Assembly: GCA_037176845.1 (NCBI GenBank)
Contig: JAYKXP010000021.1
Span: 496,001-560,000 of the forward strand
Source: Paramarasmius palmivorus
Lineage: Eukaryota; Basidiomycota; Agaricomycetes; Agaricales; Marasmiaceae
Direction of reading: 5' to 3'
Length of the DNA: 64,000 nucleotides
Below are positions 21,784-32,511 of the stretch, in pieces. Under the pieces are notes generated by a model. The model was not told the origin of the DNA and did not search any database. It saw only the letters and a program-made list of their open reading frames with translations. The stretch's first letter is position 1. Each line of letters begins with the position of its first letter. A program made the translations under genes and the position numbers.

Positions 21784-24700
21784 TTAGGCGCAACCGAACA
21801 ATGGCGGAACCGCCTCCTATATCTCTCTCTCATGTAATTATCGCTTCTACAGAACGAAATTCTATGCACATCCCTATTTCGCTACGCACGAGAGAAAACA
21901 AAACCATTGAAACAGACAGTCTCCTCGACACTGGAGCAGGAGGATTATTTCTCGACCGAGACTTTGTAAAGAAAGAAGGAATCATTGCAACCGACCTCCC
22001 AAAACCGGTTAAAGTCTACAATGTAGACGGAACACCCAATAAAAAGGGATGGATCACCCAGTCAGCTACCCTTCCAGTCTGGATAGCCGGAAGAGAACAC
22101 CGAATTCAATTCTACGTTTCGGGATTAGGAAAAGAAAAAGTGATTTTCGGACTCCCTTGGTTTAAAAAGATAAATCCAATTATCGATTGGCAAAAAGGGA
22201 CAATAGAACTACCACCCAGAAGGAAGATAAGGAAACCTTTCCTTAGGCCTGAAGGAGTAGCTCCTAATGTTAAAATAAGCGTCCTGGACGTCTTATCCGA
22301 GGAACTTCTCATTCGTGCAAAAGTGACTATGTCACAAACACTTGCCCAGGGACAAAAAGAACAGAAGAAGCCTATCGAAGAGATAATCCCCGACTACGCA
22401 TTACCATTCAAGGACAGATTCGAGAAAGGATCAGCGGAAAGATTCCCAGAAAGGAGACCATGGGACCATGCCATAGACCTAAAACCAGAATTTGTGTCTA
22501 CAGACTGCAAAGTCTATCCTATGACGCCCAGAGAACAGACTCTCTTGGACGACTTCATTACTGAAAACCTTAGAAAAGGATACATTTGACACTCGAAATC
22601 GCCCATGGCATCGCCCTTCTTTTTTGTGTCAAAGAAAGAAGCAGGAGCGTATCGCCCTTGCCAAGATTACCGGAAACTGAATCATGGAACGATAAAAAAT
22701 GCTTATCCATTACCATTGGTACCAGAACTCATCGACAAGTTGAAGGGAGCAAACATCTTCACCAAACTCGATCTTAGGAACGGATACAATAATATCCGGA
22801 TCAAAGAAGGAGATGAATGGAAGGCTGCCTTCAAAACAAACAAAGGGCTATACGAACCCACCGTCATGTTTTTCGGATTAACGAACTCCCCAGCCACCTT
22901 CCAGAAGTTTATGGACGATGTCTTCAAAGATATGAAAGACGAAGGATGGATAGTCATTTATATGGACGACATCCTTATCTTCTCCAATAATCGAGAGGAA
23001 CACAAGAACAGAACCCTACGAGTCTTAGAAAGACTAAAAGAACACGATCTTTTCCTAAAACCAGAGAAATGCAAGTTCGACAGGAAGGAGATAGACTTCC
23101 TAGGGATGATCATCAGAGAAGGAGAAGTGGCTATGGATCCAGTGAAGCTAGCAGGAATCAGAGACTGGTTACCACCGGTTACACTAAAAGGAGTACGATC
23201 CTTCTTAGGATTTGGAAACTTTTATCGCAGATTCATAGGAAGATACGCAGATATCACCAAACCCCTGACAGAGCTCACAAAGAAAAATACTCCATTCATT
23301 TGGACGGACAAGTGTCAGAAGGCATTCGAAGATTTAAAGAAGAAATTCCTTTCGGAACCGATTCTTAAAATCCCTGATGCAACGAAACCGTTCGTAATCG
23401 AATCTGACGCTTCAAAATGGGCAACAGGAGCAGTTCTCCGACAGCAAGGGACCGACGGCATGTGGCACCCATGCGGATACATTTCTCAAACGTTTAACGA
23501 AACCGAACGAAACTATGAAATCTACGATAGAGAACTCTTTGGGATCATACGAGCCCTAGAGACATGGAGACACTACCTCCAAGGATCAGAACATCCGACC
23601 ACAATCTTATCCGACCATAAAAATCTTACTTACTTCCGAACGGCACAGAAATTAAACAGGCGGCAGGCAAGATGGAGCCTGTACCTATCGGAATTCGAAC
23701 TGAACCTGGTACATGTACCAGGGACGAAGATGGTCCAATCAGACGCATTGTCGCGACGGCCAGATCTCATTCCAGAAGACGACAACGATAATGAAGATGT
23801 AATCATGCTCCCAGACCACCTCTTCATCAGAACTGTAGACACCGAACTACAGAAACTAGTCTTGGAAAGAACGATGAAGGACGACTTTTTCGCAGAAGCA
23901 CTGGAAACGATAACGAAAGAAGGAGTAGCGCCGATCAAATCCGCACTCTCAGACTGGAGATTCGAGAAAGGATTACTATTCTTTAAGGATAGATGTTACG
24001 TGCCAAAAAATGATGATCTCCGTCGACAGATTGTCAAAACCAGACATGACGCAATCCACGCTGGACATCCAGGTTTTACAAACACGTTGGAACTGGTCAA
24101 AAGAGACTTCTGGTGGCCAGGAATGTATGTGTTCATAAAGAACTTGGTGCAAGGGTGCGCAAAATGTCAGCAAATGAAAACAAACACGCACCCGACGAGT
24201 CCGCCTTTACAGCCAATTCCGGCAAAGGAAGGAGCGACACCCTTCTCAAATATCACAATGGATCTAATCACAGATCTACCTGAAACTGATGGATACGACT
24301 CAATTTTAGTCGTGGTGGACCACGACTCTACAAAGGGGGTAATTTTATCTCCTTGCAACAAAAAGATCGATGCCGAAGGAGTAGCAAACCTCATTTTAGA
24401 CAATGTCTACAGACGATTCGGTCTCCCAGACAGAATCATTTCCGATAGAGACCCTCGATTCGCAGCAAACGTTTTCCAGGAACTCGGAAGACTGCTAGGC
24501 ATTCGCATGTCCATGAGTACTGCCTATCACCCTCAGACGGACGGAGAAACCGAACGAGTAAACCAAGACATAGAAGCATACCTCCGCATGTTCTGCTCTA
24601 ACAACCAAGAACGTTGGAAAGAACTGCTGCCTATGGCAGAATTCACTCACAATAACCGACTTCACTCCACCAACAAACAATCTCCGTTTTATCTCATGAT

Positions 24701-25289
24701 GGGATACAACCCCAGAACTGTACCACCAATCATTGAGCTTTCAAATGTACCTAGCGTACAAGAAAGGCTCCAAACTCTCATGAAGACCCGAACCGAAACC
24801 TTCGCCTTACACGAACTGGCCAGACAGCTGATGATCGATCGCAATAAGAAGAAGTTCGAACCCTTCAAAGAAGGACAAAAGGTTTGGCTCGAGGCAAAGA
24901 ACCTCAAGCTAGACTACCCCTCTAAGAAACTGTCCCCAAAAAGACAAGGACCTTTTACAATCCAGAAGGTCTTAGGACCGCTCACCTATCAACTGGAATT
25001 ACCACCGAAGTGGCGGATCCACCCTGTGTTCCACGCATGTCTTCTCACCCCTTTCAAAGAAAACGAGGCCTACGGAAGGAACTTTGAAGAACCAACCCCG
25101 GAACTTGTCGAAGGACAAGAAGAATCGGAAATAGAATCGATTATCAACCACAGAAAGAAACGAGGCAAGATCGAGTACCTCGTGTCCTGGGTCGGGTTCC
25201 CTTCTTCCCATAACGAGTGGTTGAAGCCGGAAAACTTGGGAAACGCACCGGAACTACTGGCTGCATATAAGAAAAGAAAGAAATTGTAA
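21780..25289 (+). pseudogene. pol: retrotransposon Pol (protease, RT, RNase H, integrase, chromodomain), one in-frame stop
   Basis: Domains in order: an aspartic protease with DTGAGG; a reverse transcriptase with YMDD (about 22962-22973); an RNase H with DASKWATGAVL; an integrase with a zinc-binding N-domain (H..H, then CAKC) and the DDE core (TMDLITDLP, IISDRDPRF, ETERVNQDIEAYL); and a C-terminal chromodomain (YLVSWVGFPSSHNEWLKPENL). The last makes it a chromovirus. A TGA at 22587-22589 interrupts the frame between protease and RT, after LRKGYI; the same frame continues unbroken to 25289. The stop fits a C-to-T change in a CGA codon. The element probably cannot make full Pol by itself. First Met is at 21801 if pol is not made by frameshifting. 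Confidence 0.92.
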
Positions 25290-25352
25290 TCCAACCGCAG
25301 CATACCCTCTTTTCCTGGCAACATTTTCCGCAGCAAACATTGTTCTATAAAC

Positions 25353-26399
25353 ATGGTCTCCGCCCCGCCTACCCCGTCTCCTTCAACCTCCACTGAGTCA
25401 TCTGTCACACCTGAAGGACCCTCTTCTATCCCTTCCGCACCTTCCCGAGAGGGATCCCCTCGACTAGAATATCCTCCAACTCCCGTCATCCTTCAGCTCC
25501 CTCCTCACGTCTCGCTCACCGACCTCGAAAGACGAGAGTTCAGAAACTATCGCACCCAAATCGAAAGAGTAAATCCCACTAGCAGCATCGTCGAACAGTT
25601 CAACCAGTTGAAGCAGATCTTCAAACGACGAGACTTTCTTAAGTACGTCGAGGCAACTGTCCGAAACGACACTCAGAAATTGCTCGGTGTCACCAACGTC
25701 CGAAGGCTAGTCAATCAGGAAGAAGCATTGTTCACCGCGCTCGAACAGTGCTCGCTGCTTCTTGACTCCGAAGTCGAACAGCTCCGTAGCAATGGAATCG
25801 TCCAAGCGCTGCAAGGTACGAAGAAACCTAGGGTCCAATGGGCAGAAGAAGTCGAACAGACCTTTTCTTCTTCCAGTAACGACACCGCTGAGAAGGGCAA
25901 AGCCCGAGCCATTCCCCCAGTCGGAGTCCCCAAACCACTCGCCACCCTTACCCGTTCCGTCCCTTCGCCAGCCACGATCGCACCGCCCATTACCACCTAT
26001 TCCCAAGCAGTATCGACCAGAATGCCTACCCCGGGTCCGTCAGGAAGACGTAGACCGATTTCCACTAGTAGAAATGCCCGACCCAGAGGAGTCGGAACCC
26101 GAGCCGACCCCATCGTCGTGGACGGTGAAAGTCGACAGCGAGGTCGACCTACAACGCGTGTTCGACCTAGAGGAACCACTCCGGCGAATTCCAAGTGTTA
26201 CACTTGCAACAGGCTGGGGCACTACTCCAGTCATTGCCCAGATTTCGTCTGTCACGTTTGCGGACGACAGCAACCGCGACATTATCCATATAATTGTCCA
26301 GACCAAGGTCGATCCAGCATTGACGACGGAGGACACTACGACGACCTTGATGATGACGGTATCGCTAACACTACCGGAGAACCATGTGGAAACTATTGA
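25353..26399 (+). CDS. third ORF of the retrotransposon, zinc-knuckle protein
   Basis: 348 aa, between pol and the 3' LTR, in the place where some Gypsy elements carry env, but with no signal peptide or membrane segment. The N-terminus is Pro/Ser/Thr rich. A helical middle part (residues about 50-160) resembles a coiled or capsid-like region, and an Arg-rich stretch precedes CYTCNRLGHYSSHC (C-X2-C-X4-H-X4-C) and a second Cys/His cluster CHVCGRQQPRHYPYNC. The end is acidic. It looks like a nucleic-acid-binding, gag-like accessory protein; its role is unknown. The frame is intact. Confidence 0.8.
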   Translation: MVSAPPTPSPSTSTESSVTPEGPSSIPSAPSREGSPRLEYPPTPVILQLPPHVSLTDLERREFRNYRTQIERVNPTSSIVEQFNQLKQIFKRRDFLKYVEATVRNDTQKLLGVTNVRRLVNQEEALFTALEQCSLLLDSEVEQLRSNGIVQALQGTKKPRVQWAEEVEQTFSSSSNDTAEKGKARAIPPVGVPKPLATLTRSVPSPATIAPPITTYSQAVSTRMPTPGPSGRRRPISTSRNARPRGVGTRADPIVVDGESRQRGRPTTRVRPRGTTPANSKCYTCNRLGHYSSHCPDFVCHVCGRQQPRHYPYNCPDQGRSSIDDGGHYDDLDDDGIANTTGEPCGNY

Positions 26400-26423
26400 T
26401 TGACGAGGACGTCAACTCTAACT

Positions 26424-26432
26424 GGGGGGTAG
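26424..26432 (+). other. polypurine tract
   Basis: GGGGGGTAG directly before the 3' LTR, the expected primer site for plus-strand DNA. Confidence 0.75.
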
Positions 26433-26835
26433 TGTTACAACTTTTCTCTTTACTCCGTACGTTCTACTTACTTTCTACGACTTTCCATACATTTCCAAAA
26501 CCCATGATCTGTTTCTTCGAACGTTCTATATCTTTCTGAAACCTTCCTCCACCGTATTATTCCGTTCTTGTGACATACTTTACAAGATCCGGTTCATCAA
26601 TAGCCAAGGACAGTCGGTATACTTTTAGTACGACACAGCCTCGGACTCATGTATAAATACTGTACGATAGTTAGGCAAGCTCCTCAGCTTGACCTCTTGT
26701 ATAACTCGTCTCTTATACATTGTGTTTAGCCTCTCGAACTCTGACCGCCCTCGATCTCTTGTCACAAACGTCGCGTGATAAGACTCAAATCTGAACGAAC
26801 TTGTTTGACGTAACGTTGTGGCAACAGCCGTAACA
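26433..26835 (+). repeat. 3' LTR
   Basis: 403 bp, no difference from the 5' LTR found by eye. Followed directly by the target duplication GAGTC. Confidence 0.95.
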
Positions 26836-27330
26836 GAGTCTACATTTGTTCAGTGGTTAGACATGGAATTTCATCCGGACAACGTCACACACCAGGGATA
26901 CAACCCAAGGAATGATATGTCCCATGTCAATATCACGCCACCAATCGACCCCCTAAGTGGTAGAGAACACAAACCCATTCCAGTGATTCCTGGTGTCGAG
27001 CTATCAATCATCAAGAAACATGTTGTGGCGTCGGAGCATGTTCGATCTGCGAATGAGAGTCGCAGAAAGCCAGGAAGAACAGGACAGTACCAATGCGAAA
27101 TCTGCACGGCTACCTTTACTGCCAAACATAACCTGAAGCGTGAGCATTTTGATGTGTCTTTCGTAGAGCTAGCTGACAAAATGGAGTCAGATCACATCAA
27201 CTCCCACAAGGGAATAAGACCATACAAGTGTCTGTTTTGTCCAATGGCGACAGTCACGAAATCCGACATGAGACGTCATGCTAGATCGTGCAAATTGGAT
27301 CCCTCCAGGAGCTTCGACGATTGGCACTGA
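26836..27330 (+). pseudogene. 3' part of zinc-finger copy 4, cut off by the retrotransposon
   Basis: Exons 26836-27139 (the first five bases are the target duplication) and 27191-27330. Contains the family motif IIKKHVVASEHVRSANE, finger 1 as CEIC...H-X3-H (canonical C-X2-C-X12-H-X3-H), and finger 2 CLFC-X12-H-X3-C with the SHKGIRPY linker. Both fingers have all zinc ligands. The last intron also reads through in frame. Any expression would now depend on the 3' LTR just upstream, because the original promoter lies 7 kb away. Confidence 0.75.
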
Positions 27331-28189
27331 ATTTGGATACTGCTTGATTAGCTACTATGATTCAAATGTATCTCAGTAGTTGGCGGGTACCAGTCTTCAC
27401 TGTGCAGTGTTCAGACTCGGAGCCCAGACGATAAATTTTAGCAGATAATCAACTCGTCGAGCACTGTACGTTCCGTCAGCCATTCCGGGCATAGACAAAG
27501 GTATACCCAAATTTGAGTGTACCGATAAACCCGAGTAAGAACTTTTCGTGAATAAGCTGTGGCCACAATTCATTTGATTGTTCAGCGTTCATTGCTCAAA
27601 GCCGCCAGATTCCGATATAGACAGAATCGAACGCTGGCCATATTCTATCGTTTCTATGAGAATGACGGGATCACGAAATGAAGTCGAACCATGTGGCTTT
27701 CTTGGTACATCGGTACAGAGCATTCATTAAGTTCTACAACAACCATTGGGGCACCCTCCTAGGGAGAACGCTCTGAATCGTTAACAGACTGCCTTTAACA
27801 ATATAGCTCGAAGCCTCACAAGCCCTCATTACTCGATGAAAGTTCCCGGATCCCTTCATATACCGGTACTGACGTCGGCACGCTCGACGAAATAAACGCT
27901 AATGAGGCTCACTCAGTATACGGTGTGCTTATCATCGAATACTACCGTGCTCACCAATCTATGTCAGACTTCAATCCAGCGTTCCCAAATGTTCATCTGA
28001 AGACATGGAGAATTGTGACCTGCGCATGATGATGCGCTACCCGAGGGAGATCTTCGTCTTGCTCAGAAATGATTTTGGAACTCGGTCAAGATGCATTTAC
28101 GGCCAACGGTCCATTTCAGAGGGGTATTACCCCGATTGTCGTGGTAACCACCTAAACGTGCATTAGTCGGCATTTACTCTAAGGCTATC
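27331..28189. other. intergenic, nothing recognised
   Basis: No ORF or repeat I can support. Confidence 0.45.
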
Positions 28190-28580
28190 CGGTCACTTAC
28201 CTATAGGAACCACTAAAGACGGAACCAATCCCGACTTCAAGGCCATGCCCATACCAGCCAACCACAGTATACAATGGCGATAGAGAACGTCATTGCTTCC
28301 AGTCAGAAACCCGATGCCCTGGTTTTGACTTTACGCATGCACCAGCTTTACGCATGTGCACCTGGACCGCTCAGAATGACTTGATAAGTAATGCTTTTGT
28401 CGACTCTCTGGCTGGTCACTAACAAGCAAAAATTAGAGCACATCAAGTTTCCTAGCAGGAGACGATACCATCATTATCCCGAAGACAGTCACCGAGCCAA
28501 GCCATACCGAGTCGTGCATGTCAGCCCTTCCCAGACTTTCATGTCGATGTTGCACCCCCGCTCAAGCTTTAGTCGTGTTC
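28190..28580 (+). pseudogene. decayed zinc-finger family copy
   Basis: An intron relic AATGCTTTTGTCGACTCTCT at 28391 is followed by a finger 2 remnant at about 28430-28530. The tail motif TTCATGTCGATGTTGCACCC corresponds to the tail of the copy at 36833-37635. Finger ligands are lost and stops are present. Confidence 0.55.
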
Positions 28581-29099
28581 TAGTGCGATGGACAATATCA
28601 GGGAAATACCTTACCTTGCGAGTTCGTGTAACATGCGAGACAGCATTTTGTCGGTTCTTTTTCGAGGGTATGTCAATGAGAGATTGGTCAAAGGCGCAGT
28701 TTATCGCTTGGTATAGTGACCATCGAAGAAGAGATGACACGACAGGGTTCCGGTTCGGGTCCGAGGTCGATGCCGAAAACTGTACAGCTCTCGGAGATTT
28801 CCGATACCTGGGTAGCTCCGCACTTCTCCACTTCCTCCAACACGCCCATTCTTTCCTGTTCCCCTGCTCTTCTCTCTTCAGTTGATCGATGTCCGGATGA
28901 CGAACAGTCTAGGGAGGCGGTTGCTGAGGTGGAGGCTAGTGGTTTGGGGTTGGATAGTACGTCCATTTTCCTTCCTTTCTTTTTTCACGGTCCTTTGTTC
29001 TCATACTCTTTTATTTGGTACTAGGTCTTCTCTGTAGACCACACGATACTAATACGACGCCCAGGAATTTCGTAGCATTCCACAGTGCCATTACGGCAA
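28581..29099. other. fragments of duplicated sequence, no gene
   Basis: The part near 28690-28800 resembles the downstream flank of other zinc-finger copies (15480-15560, 37790-37860; shared GGTTCGGGTCCGA). A short piece at 28895-28960 (GACGAACAGT, GCGGTTGCTGAGG) matches 17355-17420 and 29160-29225. Confidence 0.4.
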
Positions 29100-29640
29100 C
29101 CTCACCCATATATCCGTCGATCTTCCCCGAATTGGTTCGAGGTTCCTAGTCCCTCCTGATGCGGACGAACAGTAGAGAAAAGCGGTTATTGAGGCTAAGG
29201 CTAGTGGTACAGGGCTGGACAGTGAGTGTTCTTTTTCTTGGTACTGACGCTGTGTGCGTAGATTCGATAGAATTGGCACTTACAGCTTCGGCTGCGACTG
29301 TGGTGCACATGACTGTCTCTCACTTCTACGTCCACTTTCGGAGCTTCGCCTACCGACGTGAACAACGGACAAGCTATCCAGATGCAGTAGATGGAGACTA
29401 TGCCGGTTGTTATGATCTCCATGGACGAGCCGAATGCTGGAAGTACCAAGAACAGGGGCAGGAAACAAGTGCAGGCGTGGTTTCTGGGAGTGTGCTGGAC
29501 GGTGCTCGGGGCTGGGTTGGGGAAATGGAATCGGGAGAGTACAGGGTACTACAGGTCAGGAATGCATGTATTTAGAAGGGACACTTTTACATGCTTTGTT
29601 TTGCATATCCAATACCAATCACCAAACAAATAAATATCGG
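29100..29640 (+). pseudogene. decayed unrecognised gene, copy 2 of 2
   Basis: Partner of 17330-18000. Readable are SIELALTASAATV and METMPVVMISMD followed by AWFLGVCWTVLGAGL, with frame breaks between. The DNA match continues through AGAAGGGACACTTT at about 29575. Function unknown; the hydrophobic end suggests a membrane-attached product. Confidence 0.4.
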
Positions 29641-30322
29641 AAAGGACTTTCGCAATCCGCATCTTCACGTTTAGCGCCGACATTGCTGCTCTCGAAATGC
29701 GCAAAAAGACAATCATGGGGCACGAAATCGAAAAACGGCCTCCGAGCGTCTCGTCCAATAGGTATCCTTGAATTTCCCTCGGAGCCAGATTTTGGGAATA
29801 TGGTGTTGGCAAATTGTTTTTGAATTTTGGGACTTAGCAGCAGGCGAACACGTGGTGACGTGGATTGCGAAAGTCCTGTCATCCCGTTCTGTAGCCGTTC
29901 GTTAGTGTCCTTCCATCTACAGTAGTGAGTACCACTAGTAAGCAGGTGGACATTTCCATCATGTTCTCTGACTCTGTTCTTTCCTGCCCCGTCGACGTGC
30001 CTCCAACCCAACAAACGCAGGTCGTACATGAAATCAAAGCACCGGCACTTTCGAGTCTCATTATGGGAGTATCACTATGATCAGCGTCTCGGGTCCTTTG
30101 TCCTCGATATCAAATAATGCCATTTCTATTCGAAGTTTCCTTTCGCGTTCACAGTAGAGCCGTTATGTTAGCGTCTCCAGGATATGTGTAGTAACTCTTT
30201 TCCTGATTCCGCCCCGCCGATTAAGGAAAAGGGAAAACAATCGAGTGGTTCTAGTTGATTTTTCTCAAAGCTGTGAATACGAGGGGACAAAAGGGGCATA
30301 GGATTTCCAGGGATTTCTAATA
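29641..30322. other. no gene supported
   Basis: Overlapping ORFs on both strands without domains. A stretch near 29830 (GTTTTTGAATTTTGGGACT) is loosely like 54386-54416, possibly an old transposon remnant. Confidence 0.35.
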
Positions 30323-30755
30323 TGGTGCACGTCACTTAGACGCCGCCTCTTTTGGGCAGTGGCTGTGCAGCGGCAAAATTGGCCGACGAAAAAAAAATTT
30401 CCTACAACTACCGTTTTGACTGGTTTGGAAGGTGATTTTAGCCAATCTCTAGAGCTGGGTTGGAAAATGTTCTTGAAAACGTGCAGCTCCAAAGTGTATA
30501 GCGAGAATTGGGAGCAAGTCCTTCAAAATCATCCGGAGATACTTCCATAAATGGAAATTTCCCACACCAAATAAGGAAGGTGGCAAAATTCCCAGGTACC
30601 CATTTGTGATTTTTGACCCTATGGCTTATCCCTCTTGTGGTTTTACTCTATGGTTCAAAAGGAGCATTTTTGACAGAGGGTTTAAAATTTGGCTTGAATC
30701 TGGCGGCCCGGTACCGGCTTGCACAAAACAGGCGGCGTCTAAGTGACGTGCACCA
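30323..30755. mobile_element. 433-bp TIR element, probably a non-autonomous DNA transposon (MITE)
   Basis: Inverted ends TGGTGCACGTCACTTAGACG continue to CCGCCT (about 26 bp) and are mirrored at 30730-30755, with TA on both sides (30321-30322 and 30756-30757) as a possible target duplication. The inside is A/T-run rich, with no transposase ORF. A TA target would suit Tc1/mariner- or PIF-type mobilisation; the family is not identified. Confidence 0.7.
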
Positions 30756-31469
30756 TAGCTAATATCCAGCCTACTCGGATCTAAGTCTATCACTCTTGAT
30801 AGTAGCAAGCTCGGTGAACCGCAGTTAACGGAAGGATGCTTCCGATAGTCTGATCAGCAAACCCTGACCTGGTTTTTTGGCTCTCCTTTCTTTCCGGTTC
30901 GATGTGAAAGGAGGGGCGTACAGACGATATTGTTGTACATGATGATCTGGAGATTTACACTTGAAAGCTCTGGAAACATTAGCGAGATTGGGGCAAAAAA
31001 ACGTCGCTCGTTATGTCGCTCGTTATGTCGCATGGCTGCCACCGGGTACGCTGATGCAAAGATAATCATTCAACATGTTTCTTAAAGCAGCTACAGAGAA
31101 TTTAGAAAAGGTGTACATTAATTAATTGAGAGATATTAATCATGCTCAGCACCTTAGTATTTGTGGGATGCAGCTGTTGCGTACTTGAATCCGAGTGCAG
31201 ACAGGCCGGCCTGGTAGTACCTAATTGAGTAAGTACCCACAGCCGTACAACGATTACTTAGTCGCAGCCAAAACAATTCCACCACCGCCAGAATTCCTAT
31301 TTCGCTTGGCACATTCAAGCTGCATCAGCAAGTATAAGATTATTTTCCTACCTATCACGTCAGCAGCAACTTGGATAAAATAGCAAAAGGGGCTCTAGAT
31401 TTCGGAATACCAAGCCCCAACAACCCACTGCGTCGCTGAACACATTGTGAATACCGTGCATGAACCAAC
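30756..31469. other. intergenic upstream of zinc-finger copy 5
   Basis: No gene supported. A short direct repeat (GTCGCTCGTTAT twice) lies at about 31003-31028. Confidence 0.4.
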
Positions 31470-32511
31470 ATGCATGCCGATAGCAATTGGTATGCCACAC
31501 TGTGATCGTCCTATACCATGCCATTGACACCCTAACTCAATCCCCCAGGGCTACAGAGCACGACGGAAATATGTTTCTATCGTACAACGACGCTTGGAAT
31601 TCACAAACACGCCGGGGTCTACCAGAAGGTGAACATAGTGAGATTAATTTTGAGGATGCTTCTGACGTTCAGATAATAGGCACTCACATGACACATGACG
31701 CTCCCTTTCATCTATACACCAACGACGATTCTACCTCTTTCAATCTGAATGGATATCCATCCATATATAAGCCACTAGAAGCCGTGGCGTTACCAGCAGA
31801 CATACTCTCCTACAGCACCGTTAGTCAGGCATCCTTCCTGATGAGAAGCAATCATCACCAACCGATTGTCCGCAGCGAGCTGCAACATGCCCTTCCGATA
31901 GTTCATGCGTCACTTCTGGACCATCATTATTCATTCGGATGCTCACTTGACTACGACACTGTACCCGCAGGTCAGAGGCTAGTCCCGACAGATAACAATT
32001 ATCCCACATGCACAACACTACCCGTGATGATCAACGACCAGCATCAGAATCCAGTTATGTCCTACACCAAGCTGTGTTCGTCTGTCACAAAGCCAATAGT
32101 GGCGTCGGAAGGAGTCCGAGCTGCAAACGAACAGCGCAGACATCCAGGGAAAAAGTTGTACCATTGTACACTGGCAGCCTTTCCTTCTTGTAAGGCTACC
32201 TTTACCACCCATCACAGTCTGAAAAGTGAGCCTTGTGTCTAGGGTTTTGATGTCGGGTCAGCTAACGACGAGAACGAGATCATGTCAGGTCTCACCTCGG
32301 AGAAAGGCCGTATGAATGTCCTTTCTGCAACAAGAGGACTGTGACCCAATCTGACATTAAACGCCACATCAGATCGTGCAGATCGAATCCATCTAAGAAA
32401 TCTGCAGATGGAAACAACACCCAAGTCCTCATGCCAAAGGACTTATCTTCTGCTGAGCAGATGAACAATCAGAAATTTGATACGATAATCTTGCCCACCG
32501 GACGGTTTTGA
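31470..32511 (+). CDS. two-finger C2H2/C2HC zinc-finger protein, copy 5 (longest)
   Basis: Four exons: 31470-31489, 31549-31628, 31680-32225 and 32279-32511, 292 aa, junction phases 2, 1, 1. The first exon encodes only MHADSN plus two bases. This is the full family layout and it guided the other models. Finger 1 has an enlarged loop (C-X7-C-X12-H-X3-H), and finger 2 is C-X2-C-X12-H-X3-C after SHLGERPY. The middle exon is about 60 residues longer than in the paralogues, with a His/Ser-rich insert, and the tail after finger 2 is longer as well (ending LPTGRF). The motif VTKPIVASEGVRAANE precedes finger 1. All ligands are present. Confidence 0.78.

Larger units (their letters stand above)
19832..26835 (+). 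mobile_element. Ty3/Gypsy LTR retrotransposon (chromovirus, Tf1-like self-priming)
   Basis: Total 7004 bp. Two 403-bp LTRs begin TGTTACAAC and end GCCGTAACA, and they look identical when read side by side. The 5-bp target duplication GAGTC is at 19827-19831 and 26836-26840. Internal order: primer-binding site, gag with zinc knuckle, protease, reverse transcriptase, RNase H, integrase with chromodomain, an extra ORF, and a polypurine tract. It sits in a zinc-finger gene in the same orientation. The insertion is recent, judging by the LTRs, although pol carries a stop codon. Confidence 0.95.

Noticed and set aside
20595..25489. Minus-strand ORFs of 60-185 codons inside the retrotransposon
   Set aside because: Shadows of gag, pol and the third ORF.
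25353..26399. Third retrotransposon ORF as an envelope gene
   Set aside because: No signal peptide, no transmembrane segment, and it has zinc knuckles.
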